Position numbers and translations under genes: made by a program
Part shown: piece by piece, positions 6,323-13,992 of the stretch
Position numbering within the stretch: position 1 is the stretch's first letter
Layout: each line of letters begins with the position of its first letter
The notes under the pieces: generated by a model
Told to the model about the DNA's origin: nothing
Seen by the model: only the letters and a program-made list of their open reading frames with translations
The model's database searches: none
NCBI GenBank assembly: GCA_965235125.1
Contig: CBDDXH010000009.1
Location: forward strand, 1 to 24,730
Length of the DNA stretch: 24,730 nucleotides
Direction of reading: 5' to 3'
Source of the DNA: Pelagilacustribacter hypolimneticus
GTDB lineage: Bacteria > Pseudomonadota > Alphaproteobacteria > Pelagibacterales > Pelagibacteraceae

Positions 6323-9300
6323 GTTGCTTATTTAATTCAACTTCTATTGCGTCAATATTTTGAGTATTTTTACCTATTATTAAATAAACAGTAGGAATAA
6401 CATAAAGTGTAAACACAGTAGAAAAAAGCATTCCACCTAATATTGTTATTCCAACGGTCAATCTGCTCGCAGCACCAGGGCCACTGCCAAAAACTAAAGG
6501 CAAAACCCCAATAATTGTAGATAGACTTGTCATTAAAATTGGTCGAAACCTAATGATCGAAGCATTAATGATTGCCTCTTCAATTTTTTTTCCTTCAGAT
6601 CTTAGTTGGTTTGCAAACTCAACAATTAAGATTCCATTTTTAGCAGCAAGGCCTATTAGAATGATTAATGAAATTTGACTATAAATATTTAAAGATGAAC
6701 CCACAACAAGAAGTCCTAAAATCCCTCCTAGTATTGCAAGTGGTACTGTTAACATTATTGTAAATGGGTGTTTCCAACTTTCAAATTGAGCACACATTGC
6801 TAAATACGCTGTAATTAAAGCTAATAGAAAAACAATATAAAGTTCATTATTAGTTTTTTTATATTCTTCACTTTCACCTTTAAAAGCTATTCTTGCTTCG
6901 GGAGTATTTTCTTCTACGACTTTAATTAAAAATTTTAAAGCTTCATCTAAAGTGTAGTCGTCTGTCAGACGAGCAGAAATAGTAACTGCTTTTTGTCTAT
7001 TATATCTACTTAAGAACGGAGCTTCTCCAGATTCATTAAATGTAACTAAATTGGAAATTGAAACTAGTTTTCCATTATTTTTAGATCTTACAAATAATTT
7101 ACTAATACTTGAAGGCTCTTGTCTGTCCTTAATATCACCCTGAAGAATAATAGAATATTCTTTTCCATCGCTAGAAAATCTCGTAACTGTCTTAGAGCCA
7201 AAAATAGTTTCTATTGTTCTTCCAATATCTTCAGTTGAAACCCCTAAGTCTGATGCTTTCTTTTGATCAATCCGAACATTAAGTTGTGGTTTATTTAAAT
7301 CAAAATCATCTTCTATTGTATTTAAGCCAGGATTTTTTCTTGCTTCATTTTTTATTATTTCTTTCCACTCTTTTAATTTTTCATAAGTACTACCTAAAAG
7401 CACAAATTGAACAGGGTTTTCTATACCTCCAGATCTTAAAGCTTGAGGCATAACTGAGAAAGCTAAAACTCCTGGTATTGTTGAAATTTTTCCAAAGGAC
7501 TCTCTTAAGATTTGAACCCCAGCTCTTTTTCTTTTATTCCAATCTTCTAAAATAACAATAACAAAACCACTATTCACTTGTTTATCTGATCTTCCAAAAC
7601 CTGGAACTCTAAGAACTAAGTTTTTATACTCGCCTTTACCAATTTCTGGCAATAAAAGTTTTTCAATTTCTTCAGCTTTTTGAGATGTATAATTAAAACC
7701 AGATCCTTGGGGAGCTTTTATAATTACAAAAAAAACTCCCCTATCTTCTGGTGCAACTAATTCTTTAGGCACAAAAATAAAGAGTGATATCGACAATACA
7801 ATTGTTCCTATCAAGAAAAACACAACTGCTTTTTTTTTCTTGATCCATACTATTAAAGTTGATTGATAAAAATTAGTTAAATCTTTTAATTTATTCTCAA
7901 ATCTAATCACTATATTAGACTTGTTCATATTTTTTTGCAGAAATTTACTTCCTAGCATTGGGCTTAAAGTCAAAGCAACAAAGGCTGATATTATTATTGC
8001 CGAAGCCAAAGTAATCGCGGTTTGAGTGAACAAGACACCTGTTATTCCTTTAACAAAAATTAATGGGGTAAAAACAGCAACCAAAACCACAGTGGTTGCA
8101 ATGATTGCAAAGGACACTTGTTTTGCTCCTTTGTATGCGGCCACAAGAGGCGTTTCACCTTCATCAATTCTACGAACAATATTTTCTAACATAACAATAG
8201 CATCATCTACCACAAGACCTATTGCTAAAACTAAAGCCATTAACGTAAATAAATTTATTGAAAAATCAAAAAAATAAATAGGTATAAATGTAGATATTAG
8301 TGAAACTGGCAAAGCTATAACAGGAATAATTAATGCTTTCATGTTTCCGAGAAAAAGATAAATAATTATAGTAACTAAAATAATTGCAATAATTAAAGTG
8401 TTATAAACTTCTTGAATTGCGCTTGATATATAAGTACTTCGATCGTAAGAAACTTTTAACTCTGTGCTCTCAGGTAAAGTAGGAGTAATTTCTTTAATTT
8501 TTTCTTTAATTTTTTTTGCAACTGCAATAGTATTTGCATCTGATTGTTGATAAATTCCTATTCCAACTACTTGTTGACCGTTACCTTTAAATAAAGTTCT
8601 TGCTGTTTCTGCTCCAAGTTCAACTCTAGCAACATCGCCAAGTGTTATAATGGATCCGTCGTTTGCTCTTTTTAGTGGAAGTTTTTTATAATTCTCTAAA
8701 TTTTTATAGGCTTTATCAAGTTTTATAGTTAAATCTAAATCTTTACTTTCAATTCTTCCAGCTGGAAACTCTACATTTTCTTTCCTTAATACATTTTCAA
8801 CTTCTTGAGTTGTCAAATCTCTAGCTGCTAAAGAAATTGGATCGAGCCAAACTCTTAGTGATAAATTTCTTTCACCTCCTAAAGTTACTCTACCTACACC
8901 TGGAATTGTCGAAAAAATGTCAGTTAAATATCTATCAGCATAGTCTGTAAGCTCTAAATCACTCATATTTTTTGAGCTAAAAGAAAGCCACATGGTGGTA
9001 GTATTTCCAGAGCTTTGTTTAAAAACTTGAGGTGCATCTGCACCTTCAGGTAAATTATCTAATACACGGGATACAGCAGTTCTCACATCGTTTGTAACAT
9101 CATCGAGATCAAAACCTGTCTCAAAAGTAAGTGTGATTGAACTTCTTTCATCTTCACTTGTTGAGCTGATACTTTCAAGTCCCGGTGTACCACCAATATA
9201 ATCTTCAAGTTTTTGAGTTATTTGTGTATCTATAATTTCAGCCGAAGCACCTTTGTAGTCTGTTTGAACAGTGACTACAGGAGGCTGAATGTCCGGCAGC

Positions 9301-9407
9301 TCATCAGTAGGAATATCTTTAAAGACAACCAGCCCAAAGATAACTAGAATTAAACTCATAACAGATGCTACTACTGGCCTTTTAATAGATAGATCTGTTA
9401 GGAACAT
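6312..9407 (-). CDS. RND efflux pump inner-membrane subunit (AcrB/HAE1 type)
   Basis: A 1031-residue proton-driven exporter of the inner membrane with the standard duplicated layout: TM1 (residues 10-30), large periplasmic loop, TM2-6, second loop, TM8-12. The proton relay is intact, with Asp401 and Asp402 in TM4 (LAIGLVVDDAIVMLENI) and Lys923 in TM10 (GLAAKNGILIVEFANQL). The N-terminus LSIKRPVVASVMSLILVIFG and the segment QPPVVTVQTDYKGASAEIID are typical of HAE-1 pumps. The length is normal. It is the last gene of a minus-strand run, 2 bases after the adaptor gene, with GAGAAG ahead of the ATG. No TolC-like channel lies in the window. Substrates cannot be told from sequence. Confidence 0.96.
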   Translation of the reverse strand: MFLTDLSIKRPVVASVMSLILVIFGLVVFKDIPTDELPDIQPPVVTVQTDYKGASAEIIDTQITQKLEDYIGGTPGLESISSTSEDERSSITLTFETGFDLDDVTNDVRTAVSRVLDNLPEGADAPQVFKQSSGNTTTMWLSFSSKNMSDLELTDYADRYLTDIFSTIPGVGRVTLGGERNLSLRVWLDPISLAARDLTTQEVENVLRKENVEFPAGRIESKDLDLTIKLDKAYKNLENYKKLPLKRANDGSIITLGDVARVELGAETARTLFKGNGQQVVGIGIYQQSDANTIAVAKKIKEKIKEITPTLPESTELKVSYDRSTYISSAIQEVYNTLIIAIILVTIIIYLFLGNMKALIIPVIALPVSLISTFIPIYFFDFSINLFTLMALVLAIGLVVDDAIVMLENIVRRIDEGETPLVAAYKGAKQVSFAIIATTVVLVAVFTPLIFVKGITGVLFTQTAITLASAIIISAFVALTLSPMLGSKFLQKNMNKSNIVIRFENKLKDLTNFYQSTLIVWIKKKKAVVFFLIGTIVLSISLFIFVPKELVAPEDRGVFFVIIKAPQGSGFNYTSQKAEEIEKLLLPEIGKGEYKNLVLRVPGFGRSDKQVNSGFVIVILEDWNKRKRAGVQILRESFGKISTIPGVLAFSVMPQALRSGGIENPVQFVLLGSTYEKLKEWKEIIKNEARKNPGLNTIEDDFDLNKPQLNVRIDQKKASDLGVSTEDIGRTIETIFGSKTVTRFSSDGKEYSIILQGDIKDRQEPSSISKLFVRSKNNGKLVSISNLVTFNESGEAPFLSRYNRQKAVTISARLTDDYTLDEALKFLIKVVEENTPEARIAFKGESEEYKKTNNELYIVFLLALITAYLAMCAQFESWKHPFTIMLTVPLAILGGILGLLVVGSSLNIYSQISLIILIGLAAKNGILIVEFANQLRSEGKKIEEAIINASIIRFRPILMTSLSTIIGVLPLVFGSGPGAASRLTVGITILGGMLFSTVFTLYVIPTVYLIIGKNTQNIDAIEVELNKQLKK

Positions 9408-9409
9408 GT

Positions 9410-10312
9410 TTATTTCTTCTCGTAATTTGTATTTTTTTGACCTGGCTCAATTATTTTAATTTTTCCTTTATCCCTTACTTTTGTCACACCTTCGGTTACG
9501 ATTTCTTCACCTACAGCTAAATTTTGTTTTATTGAAACTTTTCCAAAATTTCGTTTACCTATGACAACATTTCTTTTTTCAACCACCTCTTTATTTTTAA
9601 CCACATAAACAAAAGCAGTGGTTCCTTGAATGGTTAAAGCGCTTTCAGGTACACCTACCTCGTTGTTTTCATTATAAATAATTTTTACAGTCAAAAGTTG
9701 ACCTGGAATAATTTCTGAGTTTTTATTTTCGACAGTAACGCGCGCGAGTATTGATCTTGTTGAAGGGTCTACTCTAGAACTAACAGAAGTTATTTTTCCA
9801 TTAAATATATTGGTAAAAGCACTAGTGTTTATTTCTGCATTTAAACCATTTTTTAATATACTAATATAATTTTCAGGAATTTTAATGTCGATTACTATTT
9901 TACTGGTATCATCTAGTGTAATAATTATACTATCAGTACCTAAAACACCCTGAGCAATCTCTCTTTTGCCAAGATTTCCATTAAAATCTGCAACTATTTT
10001 TTGACCATTTTTTAGTTCAACTATAGTTTCGTTTTGTTTAATAAATCTGCCGTCAATGTTGGGATCAGAAACTAATTCATCTTTTTTAACACGGTAAGTT
10101 TTAGAATTTAATGCTATTGCTGTTCCAAAAGTTTCAATGCTTTCATAAAAATTAGATTTTTCAACAATTTGAGTAAAGACTCCTGGATCTTGTCGTACGC
10201 TGAATTTTTTTTGGAAATATTGTCCAACAAAATATCTTGCTGCAATTATAATAAAAATTATTATAAAAAAAGCAGAAACAAATATTATTAATTTTTTTTG
10301 AGATTTTACCAT
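9410..10312 (-). CDS. RND periplasmic adaptor (membrane fusion protein) lacking the alpha-hairpin
   Basis: A 300-residue protein anchored by one N-terminal helix (8-30), followed by periplasmic beta-rich domains. The second lipoyl half-motif (FNGNLGKREIAQGVLG, 110-125), the beta-barrel motif VDIKIPENY and the membrane-proximal segment VPESALTIQGTTAFVYVV are recognisable. In ordinary adaptors a coiled-coil hairpin of 60 or more residues separates the two lipoyl halves. Here the first half ends at TIVELKNG (96-103) and the second begins at IVADFNG (106), so the hairpin is missing. The protein is therefore shorter than usual (typically 350-400). It lies between sseA (3-base gap) and the pump gene (2-base gap), so it is very probably the pump's partner. 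Confidence 0.9.
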   Translation of the reverse strand: MVKSQKKLIIFVSAFFIIIFIIIAARYFVGQYFQKKFSVRQDPGVFTQIVEKSNFYESIETFGTAIALNSKTYRVKKDELVSDPNIDGRFIKQNETIVELKNGQKIVADFNGNLGKREIAQGVLGTDSIIITLDDTSKIVIDIKIPENYISILKNGLNAEINTSAFTNIFNGKITSVSSRVDPSTRSILARVTVENKNSEIIPGQLLTVKIIYNENNEVGVPESALTIQGTTAFVYVVKNKEVVEKRNVVIGKRNFGKVSIKQNLAVGEEIVTEGVTKVRDKGKIKIIEPGQKNTNYEKK

Positions 10313-10315
10313 TTA

Positions 10316-11125
10316 TTATGACCCATATTCTGCCCAAGAACCATCATATATGATGGGATTTTTATCACTTATTAATTTATTAGCTAGAGCCAAAACGCAA
10401 GCTGTGACACCTGACCCACATGTAAATATTTGATATTTTTCATCAGCCACTCCTGCGCCCTGAAAAATTTTTAAAATTTCTTCTTTGGATTTAAAGGTAT
10501 GATCTTTTTTGTTAATACAGTCTACGAAAGGAATATTTTTAGAATTTTTAATATTTCCACTTTTTAACCCAGGTCTTGGTTCAGGCTCCAAACCTAAAAA
10601 TCTATTTTTTCCTCTAGCATCAATTAAATCAAAAACTTGGGAGTCTATATTTTCATTTATTTGATTTTTATTTTTAACCATAAAATTTTTTTCTTCAACG
10701 TGATAATCAGATTTTTTAAATGAAGTTATTTTTTTAACAATTTTTTTATTTTCAATATTCCATTTTTTGAAACCTCCATCTAAAACTGAAATTTTATTCG
10801 GGTTATGTCCAAAATAAATAAACATATACCAACATCTGCAAGAACTTATAACATCTGAGTTATCATAAACAATAATCTGATCTTCATTTTTAATTCCAAA
10901 ATTTGAGATAATATTTTGCCATTTTTTTTTATTGGGCAACATGTGAGGTAAAGATGAATTTTCATCTGAATTTTTATCTAAATCAAAAAATTGAGCTTCT
11001 TCAATATGACCTTCTAAAAATTCATTATAAGCATGCCTGTTACTGCTTGGCATATGCCAGCTAGCATCAAGAATTTTTACACCAGTTAGGTTTTTTTCAA
11101 GCCAATCAGTAGTCACTAAAGTCAT
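10316..11125 (-). CDS. sseA: 3-mercaptopyruvate/thiosulfate sulfurtransferase (tandem rhodanese)
   Basis: A 269-residue enzyme with two rhodanese domains. The N-terminal inactive domain starts with TDWLEKN..VKILDASW and has HIEEAQFFDLD. The C-terminal domain carries the active loop CGSGVTAC with Cys236. The CGSGVT form is typical of mercaptopyruvate sulfurtransferases rather than thiosulfate rhodaneses. It moves a sulfur atom to a thiol or cyanide acceptor and takes part in cysteine breakdown and persulfide supply. Its ATG overlaps the msrA stop by one base (TGATG), implying translational coupling, and the adaptor gene follows after 3 bases. Length is slightly under the usual 280. Confidence 0.92.
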   Translation of the reverse strand: MTLVTTDWLEKNLTGVKILDASWHMPSSNRHAYNEFLEGHIEEAQFFDLDKNSDENSSLPHMLPNKKKWQNIISNFGIKNEDQIIVYDNSDVISSCRCWYMFIYFGHNPNKISVLDGGFKKWNIENKKIVKKITSFKKSDYHVEEKNFMVKNKNQINENIDSQVFDLIDARGKNRFLGLEPEPRPGLKSGNIKNSKNIPFVDCINKKDHTFKSKEEILKIFQGAGVADEKYQIFTCGSGVTACVLALANKLISDKNPIIYDGSWAEYGS

Positions 11126-11574
11126 CAGCGACCTTTCTTCATAATATATTTTTGATGATATTCTTCTGCTTTACAATAATTTTTAAGTTGAGATATATTT
11201 GTTTCAATTTTTGTACTTAACTTTTCGCCAAATATTTTTTTATATTTTTCAGCTATTTTTTTTTGTACTTCATTTTCATAAAAAATTTCACTTCTATATT
11301 GAGTTCCAACGTCGGGATACTGCATATCTTTCTGTGTGGGGTCGTGAATATTAAAAAAATATTCTAATATTTTTTCGAATGAAATTAGCTTTTCATCATA
11401 AGTTAATTTTACTGTTTCCGCATGTCCTGTATTACCAACACAAACTTCTTCGTAAGTTACTTCTTTATTTTTACCTCCAGCATAGCCAACTTCAGTTTCA
11501 ACAACACCTTGTATTTTTCTGAATAATTCTTCAGGCTTCCAAAAGCACCCGAGTGCTAAGTAACATTTTTGCAT
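11125..11574 (-). CDS. msrA: Peptide-methionine (S)-S-oxide reductase
   Basis: A compact 149-residue MsrA that reduces S-methionine sulfoxide in oxidised proteins. The catalytic GCFW motif holds Cys10. VGYAGG, a CVGNTGHAETV segment (Cys45, catalytic Glu), DPTQKD, DVGTQYRSEIFY and AEEYHQKY are all present. The family is often 170-210 residues. Here the N-terminus is minimal and the usual C-terminal tail with resolving cysteines is missing, leaving Cys134 (just before AEEYHQ) as the likely resolving residue. It is the first gene of the minus-strand msrA-sseA-adaptor-pump run, and its start lies only 12 bases from the start of the divergent EamA gene, so its promoter must reach into that gene. 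Confidence 0.95.
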   Translation of the reverse strand: MQKCYLALGCFWKPEELFRKIQGVVETEVGYAGGKNKEVTYEEVCVGNTGHAETVKLTYDEKLISFEKILEYFFNIHDPTQKDMQYPDVGTQYRSEIFYENEVQKKIAEKYKKIFGEKLSTKIETNISQLKNYCKAEEYHQKYIMKKGR

Positions 11575-11586
11575 AATGATTTTAAT

Positions 11587-12492
11587 ATGTTAAAAAAGAC
11601 AAAGGATATTCAATTGCTTACAAAAAATCAAATCGGTGTTTTATATATGGTCGCGAGCGTTATGTGTTTTGCGGTTATGGATTTGTGTGTCAAATGGCTT
11701 AACTATTATCCTTTTGGGGAAGTTTTTTTTGCAAGATTCTTTTTTGGACTAATTCCAATATTATTAATTATCCCAAAAGATAGATGGTCAGATTTTTATA
11801 AGACATCACGACCAGGCCTTCATGCATTTAGAGCAATTTCAGGGACTATAGGATTTATTTGTATTTTTTTTGGTCTAAGAAATTTACCGTTAGCAGATGT
11901 AGTTTCTTTAACTTTTGGTGGACCTATTTTTGTAACTATAGCATCAATTATATTTTTATCCGAAAAGGTTGGCATTAAACGTTGGTCGGCAGTTTTCATT
12001 GGATTTATTGGCATGCTTTTAATAGTCAAGCCAGCGTTCAAAGAGCTAAATTATTATTATTTATCTCCATTGTTATTTTGCATTTTTTTTTCTGGTGTTG
12101 CTATTAGCGTAAGAGCTCTATCTAAAACTGAACCAAATTACAGAATAGCATTTTATTTTACAGCTCTTTGCACACTGTTGGGTCTTTTTACAATTCCTTA
12201 TGGCTGGGTAATGCCAACAAAATTTGATTTATTTTTATTTGTGATCATGGGGCTTTGTGGGAGTATAGCTAATTTGCTTTTAACCCAAAGTTACAGGTTA
12301 GCAGAGGCATCTTTAGTTACTCCTATTAAATACTTAAGTTTAGTTTTTGCAATTTTTTTTGGATTAATCATTTGGGGAGAAGTTCCAAAACCATTAATGC
12401 TTGCAGGATCTAGCTTATTAGTTTTGAGTTCTTTAATAATTTTTATAAGAGAAAAAAAATTAAAGAAAGAGATTGTTAATTTAAGAATATGA
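11587..12492 (+). CDS. EamA/DMT-family transporter
   Basis: A polytopic inner-membrane protein of 301 residues with about ten membrane helices arranged as two EamA repeats. The opening NQIGVLYMVASVMCFAVMD, the GEVFFARF segment with its conserved arginine, the LPLADVVSLTFGGPIFVTI segment and the second-repeat LAEASLVTPIKYLSLVFA segment are characteristic of the S-adenosylmethionine/RhaT-like DMT group. Such proteins move amino acids, nucleosides or other small metabolites; the substrate is unknown. I chose the ATG at 11587, since the longer reading frame begins with a TTG at 11569 inside the divergent msrA gene. The stop overlaps the glycosylase start (ATGA), so the two are probably coupled. 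Confidence 0.88.
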   Translation: MLKKTKDIQLLTKNQIGVLYMVASVMCFAVMDLCVKWLNYYPFGEVFFARFFFGLIPILLIIPKDRWSDFYKTSRPGLHAFRAISGTIGFICIFFGLRNLPLADVVSLTFGGPIFVTIASIIFLSEKVGIKRWSAVFIGFIGMLLIVKPAFKELNYYYLSPLLFCIFFSGVAISVRALSKTEPNYRIAFYFTALCTLLGLFTIPYGWVMPTKFDLFLFVIMGLCGSIANLLLTQSYRLAEASLVTPIKYLSLVFAIFFGLIIWGEVPKPLMLAGSSLLVLSSLIIFIREKKLKKEIVNLRI

Positions 12493-13115
12493 AAAAACCA
12501 CCTCTTTATTGGAACCAAGCTAAGGTTTATCTATCAAAGAAAGATAAAGTTTTAAAAAACTTAATTTTAAATTATAAAACAGGGCATTTGGTTACTCGAA
12601 ATGATGTTTTTTTTTCCTTATGTAAAAGCATTATAGGGCAGCAAATCAGTGTGGCAGCAGCTAATTCGGTTTTTTTAAAGTTTAAAGAAAAATGTAAAGG
12701 ACAAATAAATCCAAGGACTATTAATACTTTAAGTGCCCAAAGTCTTAAACAATGTGGCTTAAGTAGACAAAAAGTTAAAGGTATCAAAAATCTAGCTAAA
12801 AGATATTTAAATAAAAGTTTTAATCCTAACTTATTAAAAAAGATGAGTGATGAGCAGGCGATAGAGTATTTATCTGAGCTTAGACAAATTGGTAGATGGT
12901 CAGCAGAGATGATTTTACTTTTTACTTTTAATAGACCTAATATTTGGCCTGTTCAAGATATTGGTCTACTAAGAGCAATCTCAAATAATTATAAAAAAAA
13001 ATATTTTCCACCAAAATTATTTGTTAATAAGCTTTATAAGAAATTCACACCCTATTGTTCTGTAGCCACATGGTATTTATGGAGATCAATTGATAATGAA
13101 CCTATTCAATATTAA
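12489..13115 (+). CDS. DNA-3-methyladenine glycosylase II (AlkA-like, HhH-GPD)
   Basis: A 208-residue base-excision repair enzyme that should remove alkylated purines from DNA. It has the HhH-GPD layout: SIIGQQISVAAANSVF early, KVKGIKNLA, the helix-hairpin-helix LRQIGRWSAEMILLF, then PVQDIGLLRAI with the catalytic aspartate. It is the short Mag/AlkA form without the N-terminal TATA-like domain of E. coli AlkA and has no iron-sulfur cluster cysteines. The start overlaps the end of the transporter gene by four bases. The 3' end overlaps the convergent DUF1330 remnant by 14 bases. A run of nine T at about 12607-12615 lies near the N-terminal region. Confidence 0.9.
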   Translation: MKKPPLYWNQAKVYLSKKDKVLKNLILNYKTGHLVTRNDVFFSLCKSIIGQQISVAAANSVFLKFKEKCKGQINPRTINTLSAQSLKQCGLSRQKVKGIKNLAKRYLNKSFNPNLLKKMSDEQAIEYLSELRQIGRWSAEMILLFTFNRPNIWPVQDIGLLRAISNNYKKKYFPPKLFVNKLYKKFTPYCSVATWYLWRSIDNEPIQY

Positions 13116-13400
13116 ATCCTTCTACAATCTGCAGGTTTCTTCTAGTTGTTTGTTTAGCTAAATCCCAGGCCGCCTGATATTCTGATGAATTATAACATTC
13201 TTGCGCAGCTTTATAACTTGGAAATTCCCAAACAACTGTTCTAGGAAAGTTGTCACCTTCAAGTACCTCATATTTTCCACCTCGAACCAATGGTTTGCCC
13301 CATGTTTGATAATCGTTTCAGTTGCGCTCTTGGCGTAATCTCCAAGATTATTTATGTTTTCAATTTTTTTATATAACGCTATCCAATATCCTTTGCTCAT
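13102..13400 (-). pseudogene. DUF1330 family gene interrupted by a one-base frameshift
   Basis: Two overlapping minus-strand reading frames together make one DUF1330 protein of about 99 residues. The first frame starts at 13400 with MSKGYWIALYKKI and runs to IIKHG. The second resumes with GKPLVRGGKYEVLEGDNF and ends EGFNIE at 13102. The natural join is at the run of four C (G on the coding strand) at 13298-13301: adding one G restores KHGGKPLVRGG, the family consensus. The upstream frame alone would end in an unrelated tail (HWFEVENM...). DUF1330 proteins are small ferredoxin-like dimeric proteins of unknown function. A strong ribosome binding site is retained. This is either a recent mutation or an assembly/sequencing error. 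Confidence 0.85.
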
Positions 13401-13407
13401 TTACAAT

Positions 13408-13413
13408 ACCTCC
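13408..13413 (-). promoter_or_regulatory. Strong Shine-Dalgarno of the DUF1330 gene
   Basis: On the minus strand GGAGGT stands 7 bases before the ATG at 13400. It is a near-perfect anti-16S match, unusual in this window where most genes have weak or no such sites. It fixes the start of the frameshifted DUF1330 gene. Confidence 0.8.
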
Positions 13414-13433
13414 AAAAAGATTTAATAAATTCT

Positions 13434-13958
13434 ATGACTAAGAGACTCATCATAGACTGGAAAGAATATAATCTAATAGTTGAAAAATTAGCAGTTAAAA
13501 TTCATCAAAGTGGTTTTAAGCCAACGATGCTTATTGGTATAATGAGAGGTGGTGCACCTATCATTGACGTTCTAAGCAGAATTTTTAAACTTAAATGTGC
13601 ATATTTAGCTGTAGAATCTTACTCTGGAACAGGCGTTGAAGATCAACAAGGAGAATTAGTTTTTTCAAGAGAAATGAGTTCAACTGTTCAAAATATGGGA
13701 GGTAGGTTGCTTCTATGTGATGATCTTTCAGACTCAGGCATTACACTAAATAAAAGTATAGACTGGTTGAAAAATTATCCTCCAATTAAAGATAATATCG
13801 AGTCTATAAAGACTGCTGTCCTTTGGAAAAAAGCAGCATCAACTTTCGAACCTGATTTTTGTGCAGAGCGATTAAAAGATAATCCTTGGATTGTTCAACC
13901 TTTTGAAAATTATGAAGAAGTAAGAATTGAAAACTTGTTGAAGAAACATAAAAAATAA
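13434..13958 (+). CDS. Purine-type phosphoribosyltransferase (xanthine/hypoxanthine-guanine PRT-like)
   Basis: A 174-residue type I phosphoribosyltransferase. The PRPP-binding motif is LLLCDDLSDSG (93-103), the PPi loop is IGIMRGGAP (34-42) and the flexible catalytic loop includes ESYSGTG. The C-terminal WIVQPFENYEE resembles Gpt-like xanthine-guanine enzymes (W-x-x-x-P-W/F), which place the purine. It should convert a free purine base and PRPP to the nucleotide. Its convergent neighbour is an NCS2 nucleobase permease, which supports a purine salvage role. The start is the ATG 33 bases from the divergent DUF1330 gene. Its stop codon lies inside the stem of the shared terminator. The exact base preference cannot be read from sequence. 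Confidence 0.85.
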   Translation: MTKRLIIDWKEYNLIVEKLAVKIHQSGFKPTMLIGIMRGGAPIIDVLSRIFKLKCAYLAVESYSGTGVEDQQGELVFSREMSSTVQNMGGRLLLCDDLSDSGITLNKSIDWLKNYPPIKDNIESIKTAVLWKKAASTFEPDFCAERLKDNPWIVQPFENYEEVRIENLLKKHKK

Positions 13959-13982
13959 GGGCCAGTTTTCACCAGCCCTTAT
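13955..13982. terminator. Bidirectional intrinsic terminator between the PRT and permease genes
   Basis: ATAAGGGC at 13955-13962 and its exact reverse complement GCCCTTAT at 13975-13982 form an 8-bp stem with a 12-base loop. On the plus side an AATTTAATTTTTAA stretch follows. On the minus side the sequence reads TTTTTATGTTTC. The hairpin can therefore stop transcription from both the phosphoribosyltransferase and the NCS2 permease. The stem contains the TAA stop of the phosphoribosyltransferase. It is the only GC-rich hairpin of this kind I see in the window. Confidence 0.8.
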
Positions 13983-13992
13983 AATTTAATTT

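Noticed and set aside
8026..8277. Open plus-strand frame opposite the RND pump gene (and similar frames opposite ahcY, the permease and oligopeptidase B)
   Set aside because: These lie wholly inside strongly conserved genes on the other strand and encode no recognisable protein.
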